Assembly (NCBI GenBank): GCA_913019905.1
Contig: CAJVZD010000052.1
Coordinates: 1-34,180 of the forward strand
Length of the DNA stretch: 34,180 bases
Source: an uncultured Cellvibrionales bacterium
Lineage (GTDB): Bacteria > Pseudomonadota > Gammaproteobacteria > Pseudomonadales > Dasaniaceae
Reading direction: 5' to 3'
Shown here: piece by piece, positions 16,579 to 24,332 of the stretch
How the letters are laid out: each line of letters opens with the position of its first letter
Position numbering within the stretch: the stretch's first letter is position 1
Position numbers and translations under genes: made by a program
Notes under the pieces: model-generated
Told to the model about the DNA's origin: nothing
Database searches by the model: none
What the model saw: the letters and a program-made list of their open reading frames with translations, nothing else

Positions 16579-16606
16579 ATAACTATTTTCAACATAAAAT
16601 AGTTAT
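16579..16606 (+). promoter_or_regulatory. Inverted repeat upstream of lon
   Basis: ATAACTATTTT (16579-16589) and AAAATAGTTAT (16596-16606) form a perfect 11-bp inverted repeat with a 6-base centre. It lies 7 bases ahead of the heat-shock-like -35 element of lon, a position fitting an operator. It has no T-tract and is unlikely to be a terminator. Confidence 0.5.
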
Positions 16607-16612
16607 CTGTAT

Positions 16613-16640
16613 CTTGTTTTCTGTCTTTGCATCCCCATCT
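16613..16640 (+). promoter_or_regulatory. Sigma-32-like heat-shock promoter of lon
   Basis: CTTGTTT (16613-16619) and a perfect CCCCATCT (16633-16640) are separated by 13 bases, close to the sigma-32 consensus. lon of E. coli is a known member of the sigma-32 regulon. The leader to the ATG would be about 85 bases. Confidence 0.7.
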
Positions 16641-16732
16641 TATTCTTACATCTGGATTAACTGCCAGAACAATCTATCATTAATAATTTAGTCCTCTAGT
16701 TTTATGTTTTGGGCTCACCAGAAGGTATTCAC

Positions 16733-19162
16733 ATGGGTGAAAACACTAAGTCTATTCAATTGCCGTTGTTACCATTGCGCGATGTTGTTGTCTATCCGCA
16801 CATGGTTATTCCTTTGTTTGTTGGGCGAGATAAGTCAATTCATGCCCTTGAGGAAGCAATGGCTAATGACAAGCAAATTCTTTTAGTTGCACAAAAGAAC
16901 GCATCGGTTGATGAGCCTGTGGTCGATGAAATCTATAGTGTTGGCACCGTTTCAAATATTTTGCAATTATTAAAGCTTCCGGACGGAACCGTTAAAGTAC
17001 TAGTTGAAGGAGGCTATAGGGCGAGTCTTGACGATATAAGCGAAGAAGCGGGATATTTTACCGCAAATACTACCGCCGTCCCCAATATCGAACTTGAGGA
17101 GGCGGAAGCAACAGCTTTAGTGCGCGCGACAATGTCCCAGTTTGATAAATTTGTAAATCTTAGTAAGAAGATACCCTCCGACGTAATTTCCTCCCTGTCG
17201 GGCATAGATGAGCCAGGACGGCTAGCCGACACCATTGCTGCACACATGTCACTCGAGCTCGAACAAAAACAATCGATTCTTGAAATGGTAGATATTCAGC
17301 AACGAATGGATCACCTGCTTGGGTTAATGGAAGCTGAAATCGATCTCTTTCAGGTTGAAAAGCGAATTCGCGGTCGTGTTAAAAAGCAAATGGAGAAAAG
17401 CCAAAGAGAATATTATTTAAACGAGCAAATGAAGGCGATCCAGAAAGAACTTGGTGATATGGATGAAGCACCTAATGAGCTTGAAGAATTGCAAAACAAA
17501 ATTACGGCAAGCGGGATGGGGAAAGAAGCATTAGAAAAGACTAATGCAGAATTAAATAAACTTAAGATGATGTCGCCAATGTCAGCCGAAGCCTCGGTCG
17601 TAAGAAGCTATATCGACTGGATGGTTAATGTCCCCTGGAAAAAACGCTCGAAAGTGAGGCATGACTTAAAACGTGCGCAAAAGATTCTCGACGAGGATCA
17701 TTACGGACTGGATGAAGTCAAAGACAGAATCCTGGAATATCTCGCCGTTCAGAAACGAGTAAAGAAAATCAAAGGACCTGTCTTATGCCTGGTTGGTCCT
17801 CCCGGAGTTGGTAAAACGTCTCTGGGGGAATCTATCGCTAGGTCAACCAACCGTAAATTTGTGCGCATGGCTCTCGGCGGTGTACGCGACGAAGCCGAAA
17901 TTCGAGGACATAGACGCACATACATAGGGTCGATGCCGGGTAAAATTGTACAGAAGATATCTAAGGTCGGAGTTAATAACCCCCTTTTCTTATTGGACGA
18001 AATTGACAAGATGGGCATGGATAACAGAGGTGATCCTGCGTCAGCCTTACTAGAGGTGTTAGATCCAGAACAAAATAATAGCTTTAATGATCACTATTTG
18101 GAAGTCGATTACAACTTATCAGACGTTATGTTTATTTGTACGTCCAATTCAATGAATATTCCGGCACCGTTATTGGACAGGATGGAGGTAATTCGAATTC
18201 CTGGATATACGGAAGACGAAAAGATCAACATTGCACAACGTTATCTCAAACCAAAGCAAATGAAATATAACGGTTTAAAAGATCAAGAGCTCGACATTCC
18301 CGAGAGCACAATACGAGATTTGGTGCGTTACTATTCACGCGAGGCTGGCGTAAGAGGGTTGGAGCGAGAGCTTGCTAAAATTTGCCGAAAAGTTGTGAAA
18401 GAATTTAGCTTAGGTGAAAGCAGTGCGCCAATCGTCGTCAGCCCCGATGTGTTGGAAAACTATAGCGGGGTACGGAAATATAGCTTTGGCAAAGCCGAAG
18501 ACGAAAATCAAGTGGGGCAGGTTACGGGCCTCGCATGGACTCAGGTCGGCGGCGAGTTATTAACCATCGAAGCGGTTACCGTTGCCGGAAAAGGGCGTCA
18601 GGTTAAAACCGGTTCACTGGGTGATGTTATGCAGGAGTCTATCCAAGCGGCCATAACGGTTGTGAGAAGTCGATCGCAAATGTTCGGTATTCCCTCAAAA
18701 GTTCACGATGAAACAGATTTACATATCCATGTCCCCGAAGGCGCTACCCCTAAAGACGGCCCAAGCGCAGGAGTAGGTATGTGCACAGCACTTGTGTCTG
18801 TGCTGACCGGTATACCGGTTAAATCTGATGTCGCTATGACCGGAGAAATCACTTTACGAGGACAAGTCCTTCCTATCGGAGGCTTGAAAGAAAAGCTTCT
18901 CGCTGCCCATCGCGGTGGCATTAAGACTGTTATAATTCCCGACGAAAACAGTCGAGATTTGAAAGAAATTCCCGATAATATAAAAGCCGATTTGATTATA
19001 AAGCCGGTTAAATGGATCGAAGAAGTTCTAGAAATCGCCTTGGAAAAAATGCCCGTCGGAATCAGCGATGAAGAATTTTTTGGGAAGCCAGATTCGCTGG
19101 AAGCGACAACAGTTGATGAAAAAACATCCGATAAGGAAAAAAATCGCATAAACCCCCATTAA
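16733..19162 (+). CDS. lon: ATP-dependent protease Lon
   Basis: Cytosolic AAA+ serine protease that degrades misfolded and regulatory proteins. Order of domains: the N-terminal LAN substrate-binding region (LPLLPLRDVVVYPHMVIPLF region), a coiled-coil stretch, the ATPase with GPPGVGKTS and LFLLDEIDKM, then the peptidase domain with S678 in PKDGPSAGVGM and K721 in GGLKEKLL, the Ser-Lys dyad. I chose ATG at 16733 (809 residues) because AGAAGG lies just upstream and the start then matches known Lon proteins; an in-frame TTG 24 bases earlier is less likely. The C-terminal 30 residues (from EEFFGKPDS) extend past the usual end and are poorly conserved. hupB follows after 155 bases. Confidence 0.98.
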   Translation: MGENTKSIQLPLLPLRDVVVYPHMVIPLFVGRDKSIHALEEAMANDKQILLVAQKNASVDEPVVDEIYSVGTVSNILQLLKLPDGTVKVLVEGGYRASLDDISEEAGYFTANTTAVPNIELEEAEATALVRATMSQFDKFVNLSKKIPSDVISSLSGIDEPGRLADTIAAHMSLELEQKQSILEMVDIQQRMDHLLGLMEAEIDLFQVEKRIRGRVKKQMEKSQREYYLNEQMKAIQKELGDMDEAPNELEELQNKITASGMGKEALEKTNAELNKLKMMSPMSAEASVVRSYIDWMVNVPWKKRSKVRHDLKRAQKILDEDHYGLDEVKDRILEYLAVQKRVKKIKGPVLCLVGPPGVGKTSLGESIARSTNRKFVRMALGGVRDEAEIRGHRRTYIGSMPGKIVQKISKVGVNNPLFLLDEIDKMGMDNRGDPASALLEVLDPEQNNSFNDHYLEVDYNLSDVMFICTSNSMNIPAPLLDRMEVIRIPGYTEDEKINIAQRYLKPKQMKYNGLKDQELDIPESTIRDLVRYYSREAGVRGLERELAKICRKVVKEFSLGESSAPIVVSPDVLENYSGVRKYSFGKAEDENQVGQVTGLAWTQVGGELLTIEAVTVAGKGRQVKTGSLGDVMQESIQAAITVVRSRSQMFGIPSKVHDETDLHIHVPEGATPKDGPSAGVGMCTALVSVLTGIPVKSDVAMTGEITLRGQVLPIGGLKEKLLAAHRGGIKTVIIPDENSRDLKEIPDNIKADLIIKPVKWIEEVLEIALEKMPVGISDEEFFGKPDSLEATTVDEKTSDKEKNRINPH

Positions 19163-19182
19163 TACTGGTTCTTAGCTTGACC

Positions 19183-19228
19183 AGCATATCTCCAGTTGGT
19201 ATAAATCGCCTTCTGATTTGGATATGCT
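19183..19228 (+). repeat. Inverted repeat between lon and hupB
   Basis: AGCATATC (19183-19190) and GATATGCT (19221-19228) are perfect 8-base complements about 30 bases apart, 20 bases after the lon stop. A short T-run follows at about 19241, so a weak terminator is possible, but the loop is large. Function unknown. Confidence 0.3.
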
Positions 19229-19317
19229 CAGTATATGCGTTTTTGTAAAAATCAAAAATTATAAATTGTGCTTCTAGTGCTTACATTAATTAGTTAAAAC
19301 ATAAAAAGGGGATAGAT

Positions 19318-19590
19318 GTGAATAAATCCGAGCTAATCGAAGCGATCTCAGCTTCTGCTGACTTACCTAAGGCGGCTGCAGGACGAGCCTTGGACGCGAT
19401 GGTAGAAACGATTACCGATGCGCTAAAAAATGAAGACCAAGTAGTTTTAGTTGGCTTTGGAACCTTTTCCGTAAAAGATAGAGCCGCCCGTACCGGTCGT
19501 AATCCTCAGACCGGTGCAGAGATTCAAATTAAAGCGGCAAAAGTTCCCGGCTTTAAAGCTGGAAAAGCGCTAAAAGACGCTGTGAATTAA
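19318..19590 (+). CDS. hupB: DNA-binding protein HU-beta
   Basis: A 90-residue histone-like nucleoid protein that bends DNA as a dimer. The full HU fold is visible: helical N-terminus MNKSELIEAISASADL, the dimer-core stretch VVLVGFGTFSVKDRAAR, and the DNA-binding arm RTGRNPQTGAEIQIKAAKVPGFKAG (landmarks RTGRNPQTG and PGFKAGKAL). The start is GTG at 19318, preceded by AAGGGGA. An ATG three bases earlier is out of frame and would stop at once. The position between lon and ppiD is conserved in many gammaproteobacteria and identifies it as the beta-type gene. Confidence 0.96.
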   Translation: MNKSELIEAISASADLPKAAAGRALDAMVETITDALKNEDQVVLVGFGTFSVKDRAARTGRNPQTGAEIQIKAAKVPGFKAGKALKDAVN

Positions 19591-19714
19591 TCTACTTACT
19601 AAGGACTTTAATCTTTTTGTCGCAGCATCAACGCCTTAAAAACGGATGATATTGATAAGAAGAGTTATATTAGTAAAAAGAAGTGTAATACAAAAACAAT
19701 GACGGTAAAATTAC

Positions 19715-19743
19715 AAAAGCGCATCTGTTGATGCGCTTTTTTT
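19715..19743 (+). terminator. Rho-independent terminator of hupB
   Basis: AAAAGCGCATC/GATGCGCTTTT, an 11-bp stem with the loop TGTT, running into seven T. It ends 27 bases before ppiD, so ppiD must start from a promoter overlapping this element or rely on read-through. Confidence 0.9.
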
Positions 19744-19770
19744 GCTTATAGAACGCATTCGGAGACTTAG

Positions 19771-21648
19771 ATGCTGCAGAACATTCGTGAGAATATGCAA
19801 GGGTTGATGGCGAAAATCATCATTACAATAATGGTGATCCCATTTGCTTTTTTTGGCGTGGACAGCTTGCTAGGTAATAGTGGTGGTCAGCTTAATGTAG
19901 CTGCTGTGAACGGAGAAAAGGTCAGTGCTGGGGAGCTAGAACGAGCGATCATAAGCCAGAAGCGCCGACTTCTCTCTATGATGGGAGAAAGTGCCGACCC
20001 CAATCTTCTGGATGACAACTTACTGAGAGGCCCGGCGCTAGATCAGTTAATTCAGAATAATTTGCTATTGCAGCTCGCAGACTCGAACTCAGTAGGCATT
20101 TCGCCAGAGTTTATAGATCAAACAATCATTGGCATGGAAGACTTCCAGGTGGATGGTGCTTTTTCGCCGCAGATTTACCAAAATATTTTGCGTAGCAATG
20201 GTTATAGCACCGGCTATTTTAAACAATTGCTTCGAGATGAGATGATTATTAATCAGCTTAATAGCGGTGTGAGTGGTTCGGACTTTAGTTCACAAAAAGA
20301 TCTATCTGAAATTGTTAAAATCGTCGCCCAAAAACGTAGCTACCGGTACCTCACCGTACCCCTGGAAAAGGTTTCGGATGGTATAGATGTTTCCAGCGAG
20401 GCTATCGAATCTTATTTTCGAGAAAACCCTGAACAGTTTCAAACAGAAGACAGGTTAAAGCTCGCGTATATTGAAGTTAAGGTCAGTGATTTTTTTAAAC
20501 CGTTAGACGAAGAAGAAATTAAGGAAGCTTTTGAGCTAGAAATAGAGGATTTTAAGTCAGAGAGCGAGAGAAGGGCATCTCATATTCTTGTCGAAATCAA
20601 TGATGAGAGAGATGAGCAACAGGCTCGAGCGCTCGCGAATTCTATTCAAGAAAAGATAACTGCCGGCGCCGACTTTGCCGACCTTGTTAGCGAATATTCC
20701 GACGATGCAGGTTCCGTGATTACTAAAGGAGACCTTGGGTATACTACCGGAGACACGTTTCCACAATCTTTTGAGGAGGCTCTATTTAGATTGGAATTGA
20801 ACGAACTATCGGAACCGGTACTTACTGATTCGGGTTTCCATTTGATACTAGCGACCGAGATCAATAATCTAGACGCACCAAGCTATGAAGAACGAAAAAC
20901 GGCGCTGTCGCTTAGTTTACAAAAAGCCGAAGCGGAAGGAAAATTTGTGACAACCGTGGAGGAATTAAAAGATTTAGTGTTCAACTCGGAGGATCTCAAA
21001 GACCCCGCTACGGAACTGGGCTTAACACTAAACGTTTCGGATTGGGTTAGTCGTACAACCGCACCAACGCCCATTTCTAATCCTCAGGTATTAGCCGCGG
21101 CCTATAGCGATGATGTATTAGTTGAAGGCAATAACAGTGAAATCATCGAGCTAGCTGACGATCACTATATCGTCGTACGAGTACAAGAGCACGACGCGCC
21201 TCACACAAAAAATTTGGCCGATGTTCAAGAACAAATCTCTCGACAATTGGTGAAAGATCAAGCGATTTCAAAAGCTCAGGAAATAGCGCAAAGTATCGTT
21301 GCTGAACTCAATTCTAAGTCAATGTCAGACATATCTAAGGAAAGAGATTTCCCTTGGCAGGTTCAATTAAGCAACTCCCGAAGTACGCCGACTGCCGACA
21401 GAGAAGTTCAGGGATTCGCCTTCGCCATGCCTGAAGTACTCAATGAACCGATTCTCGACGTCAAAACACTGTCGACCGGAGACGTCGTGGTCCTCAAACT
21501 AGAGTCTGTCGTCGATGGGGCCATTGGTGATCTATCAAAAGCCGAACAAAACAGCTTGGCAAATGAAATCCAGCGTAACTATGCAACTCAGAGCTTTACG
21601 GCTTTTGTTCAGTCGTTACGTACCTCGGCGGATATTGAATTATTCTAA
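19771..21648 (+). CDS. ppiD: Peptidyl-prolyl cis-trans isomerase D (PpiD), SurA N-terminal type
   Basis: A periplasmic chaperone tethered to the inner membrane, thought to help proteins leaving the Sec channel. One membrane anchor near the N-terminus (IIITIMVIPFAFFGVDSLL, residues about 16-34) is followed by a SurA-like N-terminal chaperone region. A parvulin domain lies near residues 265-375, with RRASHILVE, YSDDAGS and GDLGYTTGDTFPQSFEEALF as landmarks. The C-terminal 250 residues are the helical PpiD tail. Its 625 residues match the family (about 620). ATG at 19771 is preceded by GGAG. It completes the conserved lon-hupB-ppiD order. Confidence 0.95.
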   Translation: MLQNIRENMQGLMAKIIITIMVIPFAFFGVDSLLGNSGGQLNVAAVNGEKVSAGELERAIISQKRRLLSMMGESADPNLLDDNLLRGPALDQLIQNNLLLQLADSNSVGISPEFIDQTIIGMEDFQVDGAFSPQIYQNILRSNGYSTGYFKQLLRDEMIINQLNSGVSGSDFSSQKDLSEIVKIVAQKRSYRYLTVPLEKVSDGIDVSSEAIESYFRENPEQFQTEDRLKLAYIEVKVSDFFKPLDEEEIKEAFELEIEDFKSESERRASHILVEINDERDEQQARALANSIQEKITAGADFADLVSEYSDDAGSVITKGDLGYTTGDTFPQSFEEALFRLELNELSEPVLTDSGFHLILATEINNLDAPSYEERKTALSLSLQKAEAEGKFVTTVEELKDLVFNSEDLKDPATELGLTLNVSDWVSRTTAPTPISNPQVLAAAYSDDVLVEGNNSEIIELADDHYIVVRVQEHDAPHTKNLADVQEQISRQLVKDQAISKAQEIAQSIVAELNSKSMSDISKERDFPWQVQLSNSRSTPTADREVQGFAFAMPEVLNEPILDVKTLSTGDVVVLKLESVVDGAIGDLSKAEQNSLANEIQRNYATQSFTAFVQSLRTSADIELF

Positions 21649-21756
21649 AGGGGTCTTAAATGACTAGACTGCCTTGAAGATATTTCATAAAAAGAGCCTC
21701 AGCCTAATTACAAATATAGAGCCTAATCCTTACTGCGCCCTTAGGAGTTACCCATC

Positions 21757-22929
21757 TTGTATCAGATACTAGCTTTAAACCAGATTTCAGCAAAAGGACT
21801 TGATAAGTTGCCCCGCGATAGCTACGAAATCGCGAGCGAATTTAGCAGTCCAGATGCCGTTTTATTACGCAGTCATAAGCTTCAAACGTCAGATATTGCG
21901 GACTCAGTCTTAGGTATTGCTAGGGCAGGTGCAGGCTACAACAACATACCTGTTGACTACTGCACCGAGCAAGGAATACCTGTATTCAATACTCCCGGGG
22001 CAAACGCCAACGCAGTGAAAGAATTAATAATCTCGGCTTTAACGCTTGGCTCGAGAGGTATTCTAGAGGGGATCGGTTATGTCGGTACCTTAGGACATAT
22101 CGACGATGCAAGCGAAATGAGCAAACTGTTAGAAAAGGAAAAAAAGCGCTTTAAAGGCAATGAGCTAGCGGGAAAAACGCTGGGTGTCGTCGGATTAGGA
22201 GCTATTGGCTCTATGGTGGCTGATACGGCTTTGGCACTGGGGATGAATGTGGCAGGGTACGATCCCGCTCTATCGGTTGACGCGGCATGGCGTTTGTCCA
22301 GCGAGGTTGTGAAGGTTGATAATCTCTCCTCCTTATTGTCTCGGTCGGATTACGTCACTCTTCATTTACCTGTACTTGAATCGACGCGAAAATTAATAAA
22401 CAAAGAGCTGCTATCCAATATTAAGCCGGGAGCGAGCTTATTAAATTTCGCACGAGAGGAAATCGTTGATACCGAAGCTGTCGTGGATGCATTGAGTAAT
22501 GGTTCCCTGGAAAAATACATTGCCGATTTTCCAACGCCTGACTTGATTGGGGTAAGAGGCGCAGTGTTAATGCCGCACATAGGGGCGAGTACTGACGAGG
22601 CGGAAGAGAACTGTGCAATTATGGCGGCAAACCAGGTTAAAGATTTTCTCGAAAATGGTAATATTAAGAACTCTGTCAATTTTCCAGCACTTAATTTAGA
22701 GAGAAATGGTGGCATTAGAATCTCGATTAGCAATCGCAACGTGCCGAAAATCCTTGGTAATATTTTGTCGATACTAGCGGATGCTGATATAAACGTCATC
22801 GACATGTTAAACAAAAGCCGCGGAGATATTGCTTATAATTTAATTGATGTTGAAACAAAGCCAGGCGATGAAGTTTTGCAGTTGATGGGTGCCGTAGAAG
22901 GTGTCGTAAACGTTCGATTAATGAAGTAA
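21757..22929 (+). CDS. serA: D-3-phosphoglycerate dehydrogenase
   Basis: Catalyses the first step of serine synthesis, 3-phosphoglycerate to 3-phosphohydroxypyruvate with NAD. The D-isomer 2-hydroxyacid dehydrogenase fold is seen: substrate-domain ARAGAGYNNI, Rossmann GVVGLGAIGSMV, then the catalytic Arg in LLNFAREEIVDT, the following Glu, and His in MPHIGASTDEAEEN. A C-terminal ACT domain (last 75 residues, SNRNVPKILGNILSILADADINV across that part; landmark NVPKILGNIL) suggests serine feedback control. The start is TTG at 21757, supported by AGGAG (21743-21747) nine bases upstream; no ATG is available near it. The 390-residue length fits the short ACT-bearing form. A strong terminator follows. 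Confidence 0.93.
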   Translation: MYQILALNQISAKGLDKLPRDSYEIASEFSSPDAVLLRSHKLQTSDIADSVLGIARAGAGYNNIPVDYCTEQGIPVFNTPGANANAVKELIISALTLGSRGILEGIGYVGTLGHIDDASEMSKLLEKEKKRFKGNELAGKTLGVVGLGAIGSMVADTALALGMNVAGYDPALSVDAAWRLSSEVVKVDNLSSLLSRSDYVTLHLPVLESTRKLINKELLSNIKPGASLLNFAREEIVDTEAVVDALSNGSLEKYIADFPTPDLIGVRGAVLMPHIGASTDEAEENCAIMAANQVKDFLENGNIKNSVNFPALNLERNGGIRISISNRNVPKILGNILSILADADINVIDMLNKSRGDIAYNLIDVETKPGDEVLQLMGAVEGVVNVRLMK

Positions 22930-22941
22930 TTCTAAAAATTG

Positions 22942-22978
22942 AACGCAAAAAAGAGGCCCTTGGCCTCTTTTTTGCGTT
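22942..22978 (+). terminator. Rho-independent terminator of serA, bidirectional in form
   Basis: A perfect 17-bp inverted repeat AACGCAAAAAAGAGGCC/GGCCTCTTTTTTGCGTT with a 3-base loop CTT. A-tract and T-tract are symmetric, so it could stop transcription either way. Confidence 0.9.
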
Positions 22979-23061
22979 ATATAATACTGAGAAACTACTT
23001 AAAGATTCACAGAAGCCTTACGAGTGAAGCGGTAGTCCAGCATATTAGTGGGAGTGTTTCG

Positions 23062-23655
23062 ATGAAAACTAGTCTAAAAGGTAACCGCGCACGAAACCTT
23101 GTTCGGGGTGTTATTCGACCCCTGTTGATTTGTATGGCACTGCTGTTATCAGCATGTCATCCGTCTTACACAATGAATCAAACCACGCATTACGCCCACA
23201 AACTTGGAGTGGCAGACCAGTTTGACATAAGTCGCCAAAACAGTCGCGTATTGGCCATACAGAGCCGTATTTCCGTTGTTTCGAAGCAGGTGGACGGCAT
23301 CGATGAAAATAAACTCAGTCGTATTATCGCGAAGAGTTTTTCTCCCCATTTTGATCAAACCAACTACGGGCCTGAAGTGGACAGCTTTGCAGCCGGTCTT
23401 GAATACGCAAAAGGTGAACAAAGTGATTTTTTGATTTTCGTTTCATTCCAGAAAGAGCCTTCGACTTTGTTCGGTACCTTCAGCAGTGCGCATTTGTTGC
23501 TTTCAATTGTCGATGTATATACCGGAACATCTGTAGACAAGATAAAGTTAATTGCGAAAACTCCACACTGGAACCCCGTAGGGAACAAACTAAATAACCT
23601 GCTTGATAGCGCCTTAGGCAACCTCGCTGCCGACATTTCCGGGCACGCATTTTGA
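23062..23655 (+). CDS. Small lipoprotein of unknown function (DUF4823-like?)
   Basis: A 197-residue predicted lipoprotein. The signal peptide has a basic start (MKTSLKGNRARNLVRG) and a hydrophobic core ending in the lipobox LLSAC, with lipidated cysteine C32. The residue after Cys is His, so outer-membrane sorting is expected rather than inner-membrane retention. The mature part begins with a short linker and then a mixed alpha/beta domain (SRVLAIQSRISVV, SDFLIFVSFQKEP, SAHLLLSIVDVYTG), giving the impression of a DUF4823-type fold, which I cannot verify. The start ATG has GGGAG eight bases upstream; an in-frame TTG at 22939 lies inside the serA terminator and is rejected. It overlaps the next gene by four bases. 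Confidence 0.72.
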   Translation: MKTSLKGNRARNLVRGVIRPLLICMALLLSACHPSYTMNQTTHYAHKLGVADQFDISRQNSRVLAIQSRISVVSKQVDGIDENKLSRIIAKSFSPHFDQTNYGPEVDSFAAGLEYAKGEQSDFLIFVSFQKEPSTLFGTFSSAHLLLSIVDVYTGTSVDKIKLIAKTPHWNPVGNKLNNLLDSALGNLAADISGHAF

Positions 23656-24203
23656 AATTTCTTAATGAATTGCAATCGCAGCTTGACGAGAAAGATGCGT
23701 CGTCACCGCCGATTCACCTATGGAATCCCGATTTGAGTGGTGATATCGATATTCGAATCGAAGCAAATGGTGACTGGTTTCACGAAGGAGTGAAAATTGA
23801 ACGACAGGCCTTGGTAAAAATGTTTTCCTCCATTCTAAGGCGCGAGAGTGATGGCGAATACTACTTACTCACTCCCGTTGAAAAATGGCGTATCGTAGTC
23901 GTCGATACTGCTCTTTTAGCCATCGATGTTCATGTACTACAGGAAGGGCAGCAGGAACAACAAATGATTTTCACAACTAACGTTCAAAGCCAAGTTTTGT
24001 TAAGCGACGACTTTCCATTGTCAATTACTTTTAAAGAAGGCAGTCGTGAACCCCATCCAACGATTCTATTACCTCATCATATCACTGCAAAATTGTCCCG
24101 CGCGGTATTCTATCGGCTTGTTGACTTGGCGGTCGAGAAGGAAGGAATGTTATCGGTGGTAAGTAATGGTACCGTTTTTGAATTAGGGAAAATTGACGAC
24201 TGA
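23652..24203 (+). CDS. DUF1285 family protein
   Basis: A 183-residue cytosolic protein of the DUF1285 family, whose function is not established. The family start is visible in PPIHLWNPDLSGDIDIRI, followed by WFHEGVKIERQALVKMFSSILRR (landmark VKMFSSILRR), YYLLTPVEKWRI, and near the C-terminus FYRLVDLAVE. The likely start is TTG at 23652, which overlaps the stop of the lipoprotein gene as TTGA, a translational-coupling arrangement; no upstream ATG exists in frame. An in-frame TTG 18 bases later is an alternative. The coupled pair suggests the two products are made together. Confidence 0.88.
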   Translation: MKFLNELQSQLDEKDASSPPIHLWNPDLSGDIDIRIEANGDWFHEGVKIERQALVKMFSSILRRESDGEYYLLTPVEKWRIVVVDTALLAIDVHVLQEGQQEQQMIFTTNVQSQVLLSDDFPLSITFKEGSREPHPTILLPHHITAKLSRAVFYRLVDLAVEKEGMLSVVSNGTVFELGKIDD

Positions 24204-24290
24204 GTAAACGGCGTCAAAAAGTAGCCTTACTTGAATGGAATTCCACGCAAGATTGATTTTCGATTTAAACAGTCGCTAAGAATGGTTCTG

Positions 24291-24322
24291 CGCGGCGCTA
24301 TTTATGTCTAAATAGCGCCGCG
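24291..24322. terminator. Hairpin between convergent DUF1285 and ETF-QO genes
   Basis: A perfect 14-bp stem CGCGGCGCTATTTA/TAAATAGCGCCGCG with the loop TGTC. It is followed on the plus strand by GATTTTGG, only a short T-run; it lies 11 bases past the ETF-QO stop on the minus strand. It probably serves both convergent genes. Confidence 0.7.
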
Positions 24323-24332
24323 GATTTTGGCA

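Noticed and set aside
18703..19149. A 148-codon minus-strand frame inside lon
   Set aside because: Antisense to the conserved peptidase domain, with no sign of its own start signals.
22362..22814. A 150-codon minus-strand frame inside serA
   Set aside because: Shadow of the conserved plus-strand dehydrogenase; composition is antisense-like.
22939..23061. Longer N-terminus for the lipoprotein from a TTG at 22939
   Set aside because: That start is inside the serA terminator stem, and the ATG at 23062 has a good ribosome binding site and begins a proper signal peptide.
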